A DNA stretch of 64,000 nt from Saccharothrix syringae (GTDB lineage Bacteria > Actinomycetota > Actinomycetes > Mycobacteriales > Pseudonocardiaceae), in contig NZ_CP034550.1 of assembly GCF_009498035.1 (NCBI RefSeq), positions 3,348,001 to 3,412,000 on the forward strand, given 5' to 3'. Position 1 is the first letter of the stretch. Each line of letters opens with the position of its first letter. The notes beneath the pieces were generated by a model. The model made no database searches. It was not told where the DNA came from and saw nothing but the letters and a program-made list of their open reading frames with translations. The position numbers and the translations under genes are program-made. This document shows, piece after piece, positions 42,247 to 51,465 of this stretch.

Positions 42247-43776
42247 TCACCGCCGCAGGCCCGGTAGCGGCGCGACGGCGTCGGTGCCGCCGCCGCGGAC
42301 CTGGGTCTCGATCCGCAGCCGTGCACCGTTGGCCGCGCGGGCGTCGATTCGCAGCACGCCGTCGGCGCCGAGGGAGAAGTCGAGCTCGATCGGGTCGCCG
42401 CGCCTGCCGTCCCGGGGGAGCCCTTCCATGGTGCGCTCGTCGAGCCGGAGGTGGTCGGCCTCGTCGTCGGAGAGCACGTCGGTCGTGGACTCGTACACGG
42501 CGACCCGCATCGCGGTCTGCCCGTCGCGCACGGTGCACAGGGTGTGCCGTCCGCTGGTGGGCAGCGGGGTGTTCGGGGCGATGATCCAGTGCACCGCGCT
42601 GCCCAGGGAGGGGCGACCGGCGTCGCGCACGATCAGCACGCCGTAGCCCTTGGACGTCACGTCCACGACCTTCCGCGGCTCGCCCGCGGCGACCTGGGCG
42701 GCGCCCCTGGCGACCACCAGTTCCGCGTCGGCCGCGAGCCGCGGCGCCGGCAGGTGCGGGAACGTCTCCCGGAGCCTCCTGGCCACGGCGGGCGTCCGTG
42801 ACATCCCGCCGACCAGGAGGACGTCGTCGATCGTCGGCACCCCGGCGGCGCGGGCCTGGTCGAGGAGGTCGCCGGTGAAGTCGAGGGTGCGGTCGAGCAG
42901 GTCGGAGGTGGCCTTTTCGTAGTCGCTGCGGGAGATGACCATGCGGTGCACGCGGCCCCGCGTGGTTCGCAGGCTCAGCACCTGCTCGGTGGAGGTCGAC
43001 AGCGCGACCTTCACCGCCTGGACCTGCCCGAGCAGACCTGCCATCAGGCGCGGAGATGTCCGGGGGTCCTCCTCCTCGTCGGAGAAGTCGCCCAGCTGGT
43101 CGAGGACGAGGTCGACGAGCACCCGGTCCCAGTCGGCGCCGCCGAGCCGGGCGTCCCCGCCGGTCGCCACGACCCGGACCTCGTCGGGGAACATGAGCAC
43201 GACGGTGACGTCGAAGGTGCCGCCGCCGAGGTCGTAGACGAGGACCGCCCGACCGGCCGGGGTGGCGCGCAGGCCGCTGGCCAGCGCCGCCGCGGTCGGT
43301 TCGTTGACCAGGTCGAGCACGTCCAGCCCGGCGGTGCGGGCCGCCTCGCGGGTGCGTGCCCGCTCCGCGGTCCCGAAGTAGGCGGGCACCGTGACCACGA
43401 CGCGGGCCAGCGGACCGTCGGCGGGCACCGCGGTGCCGAGCGCCTCCAGCGCGTCCTCGACGGCCTGCCGCAGGATCAGGGCCGAGATCTGCTCGGGCCG
43501 CAGGTGCCCGCCGGGGACCGCGACGGTGTAGTCGCCGCCGATCTCGCGCTTGATCTCGGTGATCACCCGCCCCGGCTCGTGCACGCGCTGGTCGAGCGCG
43601 AGCCCACCGACCGCCGCGGTGCCGTCCGCGGCGAGGTACACCGCCGACGGGGTGGTCGCGCCGCCCTCCCGGTTGGTCAGCACCCGGGCCTCCCCGGTGC
43701 CGTCCACCACGCAGACGCACGTGGTGGTCGTGCCGAGATCGATGCCCAGGCGGGGAAGATCAGCGCCGGTCGTCAT
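42247..43776 (-). CDS. Hsp70 (DnaK)-like chaperone without lid domain
   Basis: A 509-residue protein; ATG 43776 has GGAAGGAGGAGG upstream and overlaps the SPFH gene by 17 bases. It has all Hsp70 nucleotide-binding motifs: 'LGIDLGTTTTCVCVVDGTG' near the N terminus, 'VVVTVPAYFG', 'LVNEPTAAALASGL', 'VLVYDLGGGTFDVTVVLM' and 'VLLVGGMSRTPAVARRL'. A short beta substrate-binding domain remains ('TLCTVRDGQTAMRVAVYEST', 'IELDFSLGADGVLRIDA'), but the ~130-residue helical lid and EEVD-like tail of true DnaK (about 620 residues) are missing. It is probably a dedicated, non-housekeeping Hsp70 serving the operon. Confidence 0.85.
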   Translation of the reverse strand: MTTGADLPRLGIDLGTTTTCVCVVDGTGEARVLTNREGGATTPSAVYLAADGTAAVGGLALDQRVHEPGRVITEIKREIGGDYTVAVPGGHLRPEQISALILRQAVEDALEALGTAVPADGPLARVVVTVPAYFGTAERARTREAARTAGLDVLDLVNEPTAAALASGLRATPAGRAVLVYDLGGGTFDVTVVLMFPDEVRVVATGGDARLGGADWDRVLVDLVLDQLGDFSDEEEDPRTSPRLMAGLLGQVQAVKVALSTSTEQVLSLRTTRGRVHRMVISRSDYEKATSDLLDRTLDFTGDLLDQARAAGVPTIDDVLLVGGMSRTPAVARRLRETFPHLPAPRLAADAELVVARGAAQVAAGEPRKVVDVTSKGYGVLIVRDAGRPSLGSAVHWIIAPNTPLPTSGRHTLCTVRDGQTAMRVAVYESTTDVLSDDEADHLRLDERTMEGLPRDGRRGDPIELDFSLGADGVLRIDARAANGARLRIETQVRGGGTDAVAPLPGLRR

Positions 43777-45577
43777 GCTCCTCCTCCTTCCGGTCGTAGG
43801 TCTCGGTGAGCTGCGCCGGCTGTGGCTGCACGTCCGCGGTGTCGAGCACCCACAGGGGAATCTGCCCGGCGCGCTGGGAGACGCTGCGGACCCGTCTGGG
43901 AAGGTCGAGGATCCCGGGGTCGCCCGACGCGACGAAGACCTGGGGGACCTGGCGGCTCGCGTCGATCCTGGCCATCCGCTCCGCGGCGACCTGGTCACGG
44001 CCCAGGATGCGGACGTCCTCCTCGAGTTCCGCCGACCGCTTCATCTTCTCCTGCTTGATGCTCTCCCTCCGCAGGTCCGTCTCCACCGCCGCGTTGGTCA
44101 GCTGCTGGCCGAGCTGCCTGCTCTGCTGCCGCAGCTTCGCGATGTGCCGGAACTCCTCGTTCATCTCGTCGGACTGGAACTTGATCGCGCCGATGGTGGT
44201 CAGCCGGGGGGAGACGTTCTGCTCCCGCAGCGCCTGTTCGACCAGGGTCTTCAGCTCGGCGCGGACCTGGTTCTGGTCGCTGATGAACTCCTCGATGAGG
44301 TGGCTGTTGGACACCTCGTTGAAGTAGCCCTTGACGACCACCCCGAGCAGGCGGGTGACCAGCCGCTGCACCGCGGCCGACTTGCGCACGCCCGCGGTGC
44401 CGTGCGCCTCGTCGTCCTCGCCGAACCGCTTGACCAGGTGCGGCGCGGTCTCCGGCGGGATGACGAAGGTCTGGGTCAGCTCGACCGAGACGTGGAACCC
44501 GTCCAGCGTCACCTCGATCAGGTCCAGTTCGGAGTCGTAGCGGTCGGCGCTGACGTCCTTGCGGCCCCAGGAGAGGATCAGCTCCCGTGAGGGGATTCGC
44601 ACCACGCGGGCGAAGAACGGGTTGATCGCGTAGGTGGAGCCGCCCGGGAGCACCTCCGACTGCGGCCCGAACTGCCCGCCGTTGGCCAGGAAGATCCAGG
44701 GGAACTGGAAGCTCTCGTGGCCCTCGATCTTCGGCGCGGGCTCGGCGGCGTCGACCGGGTGCAGCCCTTCGGTGACGATGACGACACCGGTCTCCTCGCT
44801 CTCCACCGACACCAGGCGCAGGTCCTCAGGCTCCAGGTAGTGGTGGGACAGCGGGACCGTCTCCAGGTCCATCTGGTTCTCGGTGAGGACGTTGAACATG
44901 TCGGTGTTGATGGCGTAGTAGCTCCCGCCGGGGAGCAGCGCCTGTTGCGGGCCTTGCTGTCCGCCGTCGTTGAGGAACTTCACGCCGTCCTGGAAGTAGT
45001 TGCAGTCGACGTGCTGGGCGAGGGTGTGGCCGTAGGGCATGATCCCGCCCACCTTGGCCACCACCACGCCGATGGTCCGCAGCGGGACGTAGGTGCGTTT
45101 GACGATCCGCACCTCGAAGACGGTGGGGTGGATGGCGTACTGGCCGCCGCTCTGCAGGACCTCGATCTGCGGTCCCTGCTGACCGCCCTGGTCGAGGAAC
45201 GCCTTGAAGTCCTGGAAGTGGTCGCAGGGGACGTGCCGGGCGATGGGCTGTCCGTGTTCGAGCGGACCGCCCATCCTGGCGTGCACGATCCCGATCGAGT
45301 CCACCGGAATGCTGATCAGGTCCTGGACGTCCACCCGGTGGAGCCAGTGTGGACGGAAGTAGATGCGACCGCCGCGCAGCAACTCGCTCTGCCGGTTCAC
45401 CGCCCCGGCGAGCGACTCGGCGAGCCGGAACGAGCTGTACTTCCGGGTCACGATGACGAACTTGCCCAGCGGGACGTCCACGATCGACCGCTTGACCTGC
45501 TGCACGACCAGGACGAGGAAGCCCAGTCCGGCCAGGATGGCGAGCCCCGACAGCACGAAGCCGATGATGTCACCCAC
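43760..45577 (-). CDS. Membrane-anchored SPFH (band 7/flotillin)-like protein with a triplicated motif
   Basis: A 605-residue protein; GTG 45577 follows GAGGAG and overlaps the kinase stop by 8 bases. Residues 6-27 form one membrane helix. Three related segments follow, each with 'GGQxGPQ..(L/V)L..GG..YAI(N/H)': near residues 131-150, 205-224 and 300-319. They are preceded by 'SIGIVHARMGG', 'TIGVVVAKVGG' and 'ETGVVIVTEGL'. An SPFH-like region with 'GFHVSVELTQTFVIPPETAP' and a charged coiled-coil ('ELKTLVEQALREQNV') follows; the last ~70 residues contain 'VPQVFVASGDPGIL'. SPFH proteins form oligomeric membrane rings; this one probably organises the complex at the membrane. Confidence 0.7.
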   Translation of the reverse strand: MGDIIGFVLSGLAILAGLGFLVLVVQQVKRSIVDVPLGKFVIVTRKYSSFRLAESLAGAVNRQSELLRGGRIYFRPHWLHRVDVQDLISIPVDSIGIVHARMGGPLEHGQPIARHVPCDHFQDFKAFLDQGGQQGPQIEVLQSGGQYAIHPTVFEVRIVKRTYVPLRTIGVVVAKVGGIMPYGHTLAQHVDCNYFQDGVKFLNDGGQQGPQQALLPGGSYYAINTDMFNVLTENQMDLETVPLSHHYLEPEDLRLVSVESEETGVVIVTEGLHPVDAAEPAPKIEGHESFQFPWIFLANGGQFGPQSEVLPGGSTYAINPFFARVVRIPSRELILSWGRKDVSADRYDSELDLIEVTLDGFHVSVELTQTFVIPPETAPHLVKRFGEDDEAHGTAGVRKSAAVQRLVTRLLGVVVKGYFNEVSNSHLIEEFISDQNQVRAELKTLVEQALREQNVSPRLTTIGAIKFQSDEMNEEFRHIAKLRQQSRQLGQQLTNAAVETDLRRESIKQEKMKRSAELEEDVRILGRDQVAAERMARIDASRQVPQVFVASGDPGILDLPRRVRSVSQRAGQIPLWVLDTADVQPQPAQLTETYDRKEEEHDDRR

Positions 45578-47204
45578 TGCGCCGCTCCTCGCTGATCCGG
45601 TCGTGCACCGCGGTGACCGTCATGCTCCAGTTGTCGTACCAGCCGTATGACCGCTTGGGTGGACGCAGCGTCGGGAAGAATCCGGGGACGTCCCCGCGGT
45701 CGGCCACCCATGTCTCGTAGTCGTCCGATATGGCGCCATCACGGCTCCACCCGAAGGCGCGGGACAGGGTGAACATCCTGTTCCGCGAGTTCTCCGGCAG
45801 CAGCGCCCGTTGGGCGCGGAAACCGTGCCTGCCGCCGGTTTCCCGCTGCCACACCTCGGCGAGCTCGCGCAGGAACGCCGTGCCGACGTAATTGACGTGG
45901 GACCGGGTCATCCAGCCCTCGTCCGACCGGCCGGCGGCCGCCAGCAGCATGTCGGTGGTCAGCCGGTCGGCCGCGACGAGATCGCCCGCCCGCAACGCGG
46001 TGCGCACCGCCGCGACGAGCGCGGCCGTGCGGTCCACCGGGCTGGTGGCGTCGTGCGTCGGCTGCTCCGTGCGCACCAGGGCGCGCAACCGCGCGAGGTG
46101 GTCGGGACCGGGCAGCGCGTTGGCCCGCGCGTCCAGGAAGGCGTCCGGCTGCCGCGGACCGGCGACGACGATCCGCCGGACGGGGATGTTGCGCCGTTCC
46201 GCGGCGAGCCGCATGTCGACGGCCTCCGGTGAGGGCCGGTCGGTGACCAGGGTCAGCAGCACGCCCGCGCCGTTGAGGGTGTCCGGAACGGAGGAGATCC
46301 GCACGGTGAAGCCGTTGTCCACCAGGAGCTTCCGCAGTCGGGCCTGGTAACCGCCCGGGGATGCGCCGCAGATCACCACGGACGCGGCCACCGATTCCAG
46401 CTCGGTGGCCACCTCGTCGGCGTCCGGCCGGTCCCGCGCCTGCTTGGACAGGGCCAGCCCCACCATCTCGCGCACTTCGCCCGGTACCGCGCGCAGGTCC
46501 GGATCGGCGCCGAGGATGGCGGGGATGACCTCGCCCGCCGCGCCGTCGCCGAACGGCCCCTGCCCGGTCGCGGCGTAGAAGACCACACAACCCCACGCGA
46601 AGACGTCGGACTTCACCGACGCGGTGCCGCCTCCTTTGACCAGTTCCGGAGCCTGGTAGGGCAGGGTTCCCATCACCTTCCCGGTGCTGGTCAGTCGGCC
46701 GATGTCGGCGACGGTGGTCGCGATGCCGAAGTCGATCAGCACGGCGCGGGTCGAGCCGACCATCACGTTGGAGGGCTTGAGATCGCGGTGGACCAGCCCT
46801 TCCCGGTGGATGTCGCGCAGCGCCCGCGCGGTGTCGCGGGCGAGCGAGACGACGCGTTCGGCGGGCAGGCCCCTCCCGGGCATCGCCAACCGGTCGAGCG
46901 ACTGTCCCCGGACCACCTCCGTGGCCACGTAGAGCGGGTCGCCCACCACTTGCCGGTCGACCACGGCGGCGGTGTACTCCGAGCGCACCGCCTGCGCCGC
47001 GGCGATCTCCTGGGTGAACCGCTTGCGGTACACGGGATCCGCGGCGTGCGACGAGTGGATGACCTTGACGGCCACCTGTTCCCCGGACGACTCCGCCAGG
47101 TACACCGTTCCCATCCCGCCCGATCCCAGCCTGCCCAGAACCCGGTAGGGTCCCAAGCGCCTCGGATCACCGGGCCTCAGCCCCCCGAACTGCTCAATGA
47201 CCAT
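45570..47204 (-). CDS. Ser/Thr protein kinase with extra C-terminal domains
   Basis: A 544-residue protein. Kinase motifs are 'LGRLGSGGMGTVYLAES' (P-loop, residues 23-39), 'VAVKV' with Lys47, 'HREGLVHRDLKPSNVMVG' (HRD at 139-141), 'LIDFGIA' and 'GTLPYQAPELVKGG'. The kinase domain ends near 280. Residues ~285-395 ('VVICGASPGGYQARLRKLL', 'AAERRNIPVRRIVVAGPR') have an alternating alpha/beta pattern, possibly TIR-like but without a convincing catalytic Glu. The last ~140 residues ('MTRSHVNYVGTAFLRELAEV', 'RMFTLSRAFGWSRDGAISDD') form an unrecognised domain. First gene of the operon, so probably its sensor/activator. No transmembrane helix. Confidence 0.75.
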   Translation of the reverse strand: MVIEQFGGLRPGDPRRLGPYRVLGRLGSGGMGTVYLAESSGEQVAVKVIHSSHAADPVYRKRFTQEIAAAQAVRSEYTAAVVDRQVVGDPLYVATEVVRGQSLDRLAMPGRGLPAERVVSLARDTARALRDIHREGLVHRDLKPSNVMVGSTRAVLIDFGIATTVADIGRLTSTGKVMGTLPYQAPELVKGGGTASVKSDVFAWGCVVFYAATGQGPFGDGAAGEVIPAILGADPDLRAVPGEVREMVGLALSKQARDRPDADEVATELESVAASVVICGASPGGYQARLRKLLVDNGFTVRISSVPDTLNGAGVLLTLVTDRPSPEAVDMRLAAERRNIPVRRIVVAGPRQPDAFLDARANALPGPDHLARLRALVRTEQPTHDATSPVDRTAALVAAVRTALRAGDLVAADRLTTDMLLAAAGRSDEGWMTRSHVNYVGTAFLRELAEVWQRETGGRHGFRAQRALLPENSRNRMFTLSRAFGWSRDGAISDDYETWVADRGDVPGFFPTLRPPKRSYGWYDNWSMTVTAVHDRISEERRSG

Positions 47205-47623
47205 TCGTCACCTTTCCGGCACACGAACGCCCCCTGACGCCTGCCACACGCGGACCCCGCTTGCCCGCGGTGCGTCAAAATACGATGCTAGCCCGGCCCA
47301 CAACAAAAGCGCTTGGTTATCACGCTTTTGTCCTAAAACACTCGACTCAGCGTGTTCCCCGGTAACGGAACCGTCAAGATCGCCTGTTCGACAAGAGTCC
47401 GCGACGTGGAATCGGCTGTCCTCGCCGTAAATCTGCGGATTTGCAACTCCGGAAACAATGATCTTGCAATGCGGTTGACCACCCGGTGGTCGACCGTGGT
47501 GTGGAGCTCGAAGCGACAAAGGCACCAGGCTCGTGATCGCCGCCACCTGCCGACGCCGCCTGCGCAATCACTCGTCGTCCGAGGAGTTCCCGCGCACCAC
47601 TCCGGTCCTCAAGCGGACCCCTC
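47205..47623. other. Intergenic promoter region of the kinase operon
   Basis: About 420 bases with no gene; noticeably less GC-rich between 47270 and 47480. It lies upstream of the minus-strand kinase operon and downstream of the minus-strand BTAD gene, and contains the hairpin/operator at 47303-47331. Confidence 0.4.
47303..47331. promoter_or_regulatory. Inverted repeat upstream of the kinase operon
   Basis: Perfect 9-bp arms ACAAAAGCG (47303-47311) and CGCTTTTGT (47323-47331) around 11 bases, about 100 bases before the kinase start. It may be an operator or a terminator for the BTAD gene, whose stop is at 47624. Confidence 0.4.
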
Positions 47624-50600
47624 TCACGGCCACCAGCGTCGCGCGTCGTCGATCGCCGCGGCGATGCCGTCGGGAAACCCGGGACCGGCGAGCTCCGCCA
47701 GCCTCGGGGCGGCCCTGTCCAGGAGCGCGAGACACGTCGTCCGACTGACCGACCGCATCGTGCGGCGAAGCAGGGCGACCAGGTCCGGGCCTGGCAGGAC
47801 CGCCGCGGCACGGGCCACCACCAGGATCAGCAGTCCACGGTCCCGGCTCGGTGCCGCCGCCGCGGCCCGTGCGAGGTGAGCGGCGGAGCCGAGGACGGGG
47901 ACCAGGCCGGTGAGCGCCCGCGTCCGGGCTTCCTCGGGGAGGTGCTCAACGGCGGAAAGCGCCACCTCCACCTCGGCGTCGGCCAAACCGGGTGCGGCCG
48001 AGGCCAGCGCGCGAGCTCTGCGGAACGGGTCGTCCATCGCCAGGATCTCGGAGAGCGTGCGAGCGGGGGGCGGGGGAAGGCCGTGTCCCACGGCGGTGGT
48101 CCGCTGGTCGGGCAGCGCGTATCCGGCCAGCACCCCGGCGCGGGTCTGGCGGTCGGCCGCTGCGGAGACCTCGGCGTCGGCGGGGTCGGAAGTGGCGGTG
48201 ATGGTGCGGGCCGCGGTCAGCGCGGCGGTGAGCACCGGCGGCCGTTCGCCGACGGGCAAGCGGGCCGCGACCGCCGTCAGCAGGACGGCCCGCGCGTCGA
48301 GGTCGGCGATCCCGGGCGCGGCGGCGAGCACCTCGGCGAGGTCGCCGTCGGAACCGGTCGGGATGAGGGCGACGAGCTCGTCAAGGCGTGCGGGTTCGCC
48401 GCCGTCCGCTGTGGCGCGCTTCAGCAGTGCGCCGATCGGCGGCCGGGGCGCCTCACGCGGAGGGGCGGTCGAGGCTGCGGCGGACACCGCGTCATCGACG
48501 AGGTCGTCGGGCAGTTCCGGCAGGATCCGCCGGACGGCCTCCGCGCGATCGTGCTCACCGGCGACGGACATCGCCGAGTCCAGCGCGTCCCGGAGCAGGC
48601 TGCGCCTGGGCTGCCCGTCCAGGCGTCGGGCGATCGCCGCCTGCGCGGCGGCGCGCCACCCGCCGTGCCGTATTCGGGAGGCGATCGACACCGCGTCGGC
48701 CACGTCCGCCAGGTGCGGCGCGATCCGGGTCAGCACGTCGCCGGTGATGTGGGTGACGGGATCACGGGCGGCGGCCAGCGCCCACGCGACCGCCGCAGGA
48801 CGAAGGCCGTCCGGCAGGAACGGGACCAGCGCGGCGAGCAACAACCCTCTGGCGGGCGGGGCGTGCAGCCTGCGGGCGTGCGCGACCGCCCGCGACGGCG
48901 TCCACATCCCGGCCTTGACCAGGGCGACCACCAGGTCGGCCGGGATGTTCGCGGTGAGACTGGTGATCGAGGAGACCGCGAGCGCGCACCGTGCCTCGTC
49001 CACCAGCGTCGGCGCGGACCTGCCCGCGGCCAGCGCCTCGTCGGTTCGGTGTGCGAGGTGCGTCCACAGGGCGGCGATGTCGGCGAGGTAGTCGTCGACG
49101 GCGTCGGCGTGCTCGTGGGCGGCGAACCACAGGTTGCCCGTCCGGCCCTCGACGGCGAGCAGCCGGCAGAGCTCCTCGGCCCGCCCGGCGTCGAGCAGGT
49201 GCCCGGCCAGGTGCCGCACCGCGTACCCCGACCCCGCGGTCAGCAGGTCGGGGTCGGCGGCCAGCCGCGGCAACCCGGCGTCGAGTCCGCCGAACCTGCC
49301 GAGGTGGTGGTCGACGATCCGGTGACGTGCGGTCGACGCCGCGGCGCCCAGCGTCTCGCTCCAGTGCCAGTCCTCCTCTGCCCCGAGGTCGTCGAGGGGG
49401 CGGCCGTTGAGGAACTCCCGCAGGCTGGTGTGGTGGACGGCGAACCTGCGGGCCGTCGGCCCCGCGCGCTCCACGGCGAGGAACGGCCGAAGGGTGCCGT
49501 GGCACCAGCGCCGGACCGCGGTCTCGTCGGCGTCGGCCGCCAGCGCGAGGTCGGCGGCGTCGAGCGGCTCCCCGATGACGGCGACCACGCCCAACAGCCG
49601 CAGCAGTCCGGCGTCCCAGGCGGGGCTCCGGCTCCAGCGGTCCACGGTGTCGGTGTAGTAGCGGGACAGCCCCGGGGGCAGAGTGGCGAGGTCCCGCACG
49701 TTGCGAACCCCGTTCCGCAGTTCCTCGACGGCGTAGCGCAGGTAGACCCAGACGCCCTGGCAGCGGTCCGACAGCGCGGCGATGACGTCCTCACCGGCAA
49801 GCTCCGGCGGCAGCACCGCACGCAGGTGCGCCTCGACGTCGAGGCGGTTGCGCGGGTCGTCGGCCGCCAGCCGCACCACGGCGGAGTCGCCGCCGGCACG
49901 CGGCGGGGGATGGCCGGTCCGGTAGGTGCCCACCACGAACACCCCGTCCGGCAGCACGAACGGCAGCCCCCACGGCTGCCCGTCGGTCTCCGCCTCGTCC
50001 GCACCGTCGACGACCAGGACCAGTGGGCTCCCCGCGGCCCGCGCCCGCTTGGCCGCCGCGTGGAGCACCACGTCGAACCCCTCCGGGGTGAACGCCCACT
50101 CCGGCACCATCGCGCCCGGCGCGATGTCCGCCAGTGACCACCGCCGCACCAGCTGGCCGGCCAGGTTCTGCAACCCGACCCGCACCGTCGCGCCCCGGCT
50201 CAACCCGGCGAAGTGCCCCACCCATCCCCGCTCCCGCACCAGGAACGCCGCCAACGCCGTCTTCCCCACCCCGGCGTCCCCCGCGACCCAGACGTAGCCG
50301 CCGGACATCCCGGCCAGCCAGGCGTCGATCTCCGCGAGCACCCAGGCCCGCCCGGTGAACCCCTCGCTCAACACCCGGTCCGTCACCTGCCGGTGCTCCC
50401 GGACGGCGTTCTCCACCGACACCGCGGCGGGGCCCGCCGGCACCGGGATGACGGTGTGGCCCTGAACTCCGACCGCGGGACTGCCAGGGACGACGTCGGG
50501 TACGGCCTGGCGGCCGGTGAACTCGGGCAGCTCGGCCGGCAGGCCGTTGGACGCCCGGGGCGCGGCTGGTGAGAGCCGGCGGGGCATGGCGATCGTGCGG

Positions 50601-51316
50601 CGGACGTGGGCAAGCGTGTCCGCGGAGGGTTCGGCGCCGTGGATCTGGCGCATCAGGGTGGTGAGGCGGTCGCGCCAGGCGGGGACGGCGATGTGGCGTC
50701 CGAGCGCGGACAGGGCGCGGACGCCGAGGAGCAGGAACTCGTCGGTCGGGTGGTGCTCGACGAGGACGTGCAGCTCCTGCAGCACCCGGTCGGCGTGGCC
50801 GCTGTCCAGCAGGGCGTGTAGGTGGTGCTCTTTGAGCGTCCGGTGCCGGGCGATCATGTCCTCGCGGCGGCGGTCGGCCCAGTCGCCGCCGAGTCCGGCC
50901 AGCGGGGCACCCCGCCACAGGGCGAACGCCTCCTCGAACCGGTCCAGGTCACGGGCCTGCTGGGCAGCGTCGGCCAGGATCAGGAACCGGTGGTAGTCCA
51001 CCAGCATCGGGTCGATGTCGAGCACGTAGAACCCAGGACGTGACCTGCTGTCCAGCCAGGCGCTGTTGCCGCCCGCGCGGGTGAGGGCGCCGCGTATGTG
51101 CTTGGCGTAGGTCTGGATGGTGGACGCTGGTTTCCTGGCCTGTTTGCGCTCCGGATTGTCGGGCGACCACAGGCAGTCGATCAGCTTTCCGACGCTGACC
51201 GGTTTGCGCGGGGACAAGGCCAACGCGGCCAGCATGCATTGCTGCGTTCTTGTTTTCAGCTTGTGCTCGCCCTGGTCACTGCGAATCTCGACCCCGTCCA
51301 ACAGCCGGATCTCCAC
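47624..51316 (-). CDS. BTAD/SARP-type regulator fused to a P-loop NTPase and helical repeats
   Basis: A 1,230-residue protein; GTG 51316 has GGGAGGG upstream. Residues 1-90 form an OmpR-like winged helix ('VEIRLLDGVEIRSDQGEHKL', 'LALSPRKPVSVGKLIDCLW', 'TIQTYAKHIRGAL'), followed by the bacterial transcriptional activation (BTAD) helices ('LLVDYHRFLILADAAQQARD' region, 'LHALLDSGHADRVLQELHVL'). The P-loop is 'VAGDAGVGKTALAAFLV', with Walker B 'PLVLVVDGADEAET'. 'RFAVHHTSLREFLNG' is typical for NACHT-like proteins. The C-terminal ~550 residues are alpha-helical repeats. It combines a SARP-like DNA-binding head with a STAND switch. It probably regulates a nearby target such as the kinase operon (inference). 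Confidence 0.75.
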   Translation of the reverse strand: MEIRLLDGVEIRSDQGEHKLKTRTQQCMLAALALSPRKPVSVGKLIDCLWSPDNPERKQARKPASTIQTYAKHIRGALTRAGGNSAWLDSRSRPGFYVLDIDPMLVDYHRFLILADAAQQARDLDRFEEAFALWRGAPLAGLGGDWADRRREDMIARHRTLKEHHLHALLDSGHADRVLQELHVLVEHHPTDEFLLLGVRALSALGRHIAVPAWRDRLTTLMRQIHGAEPSADTLAHVRRTIAMPRRLSPAAPRASNGLPAELPEFTGRQAVPDVVPGSPAVGVQGHTVIPVPAGPAAVSVENAVREHRQVTDRVLSEGFTGRAWVLAEIDAWLAGMSGGYVWVAGDAGVGKTALAAFLVRERGWVGHFAGLSRGATVRVGLQNLAGQLVRRWSLADIAPGAMVPEWAFTPEGFDVVLHAAAKRARAAGSPLVLVVDGADEAETDGQPWGLPFVLPDGVFVVGTYRTGHPPPRAGGDSAVVRLAADDPRNRLDVEAHLRAVLPPELAGEDVIAALSDRCQGVWVYLRYAVEELRNGVRNVRDLATLPPGLSRYYTDTVDRWSRSPAWDAGLLRLLGVVAVIGEPLDAADLALAADADETAVRRWCHGTLRPFLAVERAGPTARRFAVHHTSLREFLNGRPLDDLGAEEDWHWSETLGAAASTARHRIVDHHLGRFGGLDAGLPRLAADPDLLTAGSGYAVRHLAGHLLDAGRAEELCRLLAVEGRTGNLWFAAHEHADAVDDYLADIAALWTHLAHRTDEALAAGRSAPTLVDEARCALAVSSITSLTANIPADLVVALVKAGMWTPSRAVAHARRLHAPPARGLLLAALVPFLPDGLRPAAVAWALAAARDPVTHITGDVLTRIAPHLADVADAVSIASRIRHGGWRAAAQAAIARRLDGQPRRSLLRDALDSAMSVAGEHDRAEAVRRILPELPDDLVDDAVSAAASTAPPREAPRPPIGALLKRATADGGEPARLDELVALIPTGSDGDLAEVLAAAPGIADLDARAVLLTAVAARLPVGERPPVLTAALTAARTITATSDPADAEVSAAADRQTRAGVLAGYALPDQRTTAVGHGLPPPPARTLSEILAMDDPFRRARALASAAPGLADAEVEVALSAVEHLPEEARTRALTGLVPVLGSAAHLARAAAAAPSRDRGLLILVVARAAAVLPGPDLVALLRRTMRSVSRTTCLALLDRAAPRLAELAGPGFPDGIAAAIDDARRWWP

Positions 51317-51465
51317 CCGCGCCCTCCCGCAAGGCTCGACCTGTCCGGAGTGTGGCAGGCGGTCGGTCGGGGGAATCCGCAACCGTGCGGGCGTTCACCC
51401 GTTCGGATGTGGTTTTGTCCCGTCGGTCGTTCCCGGTTCTATTCGGGAACACCCGTCTCCAGGTA

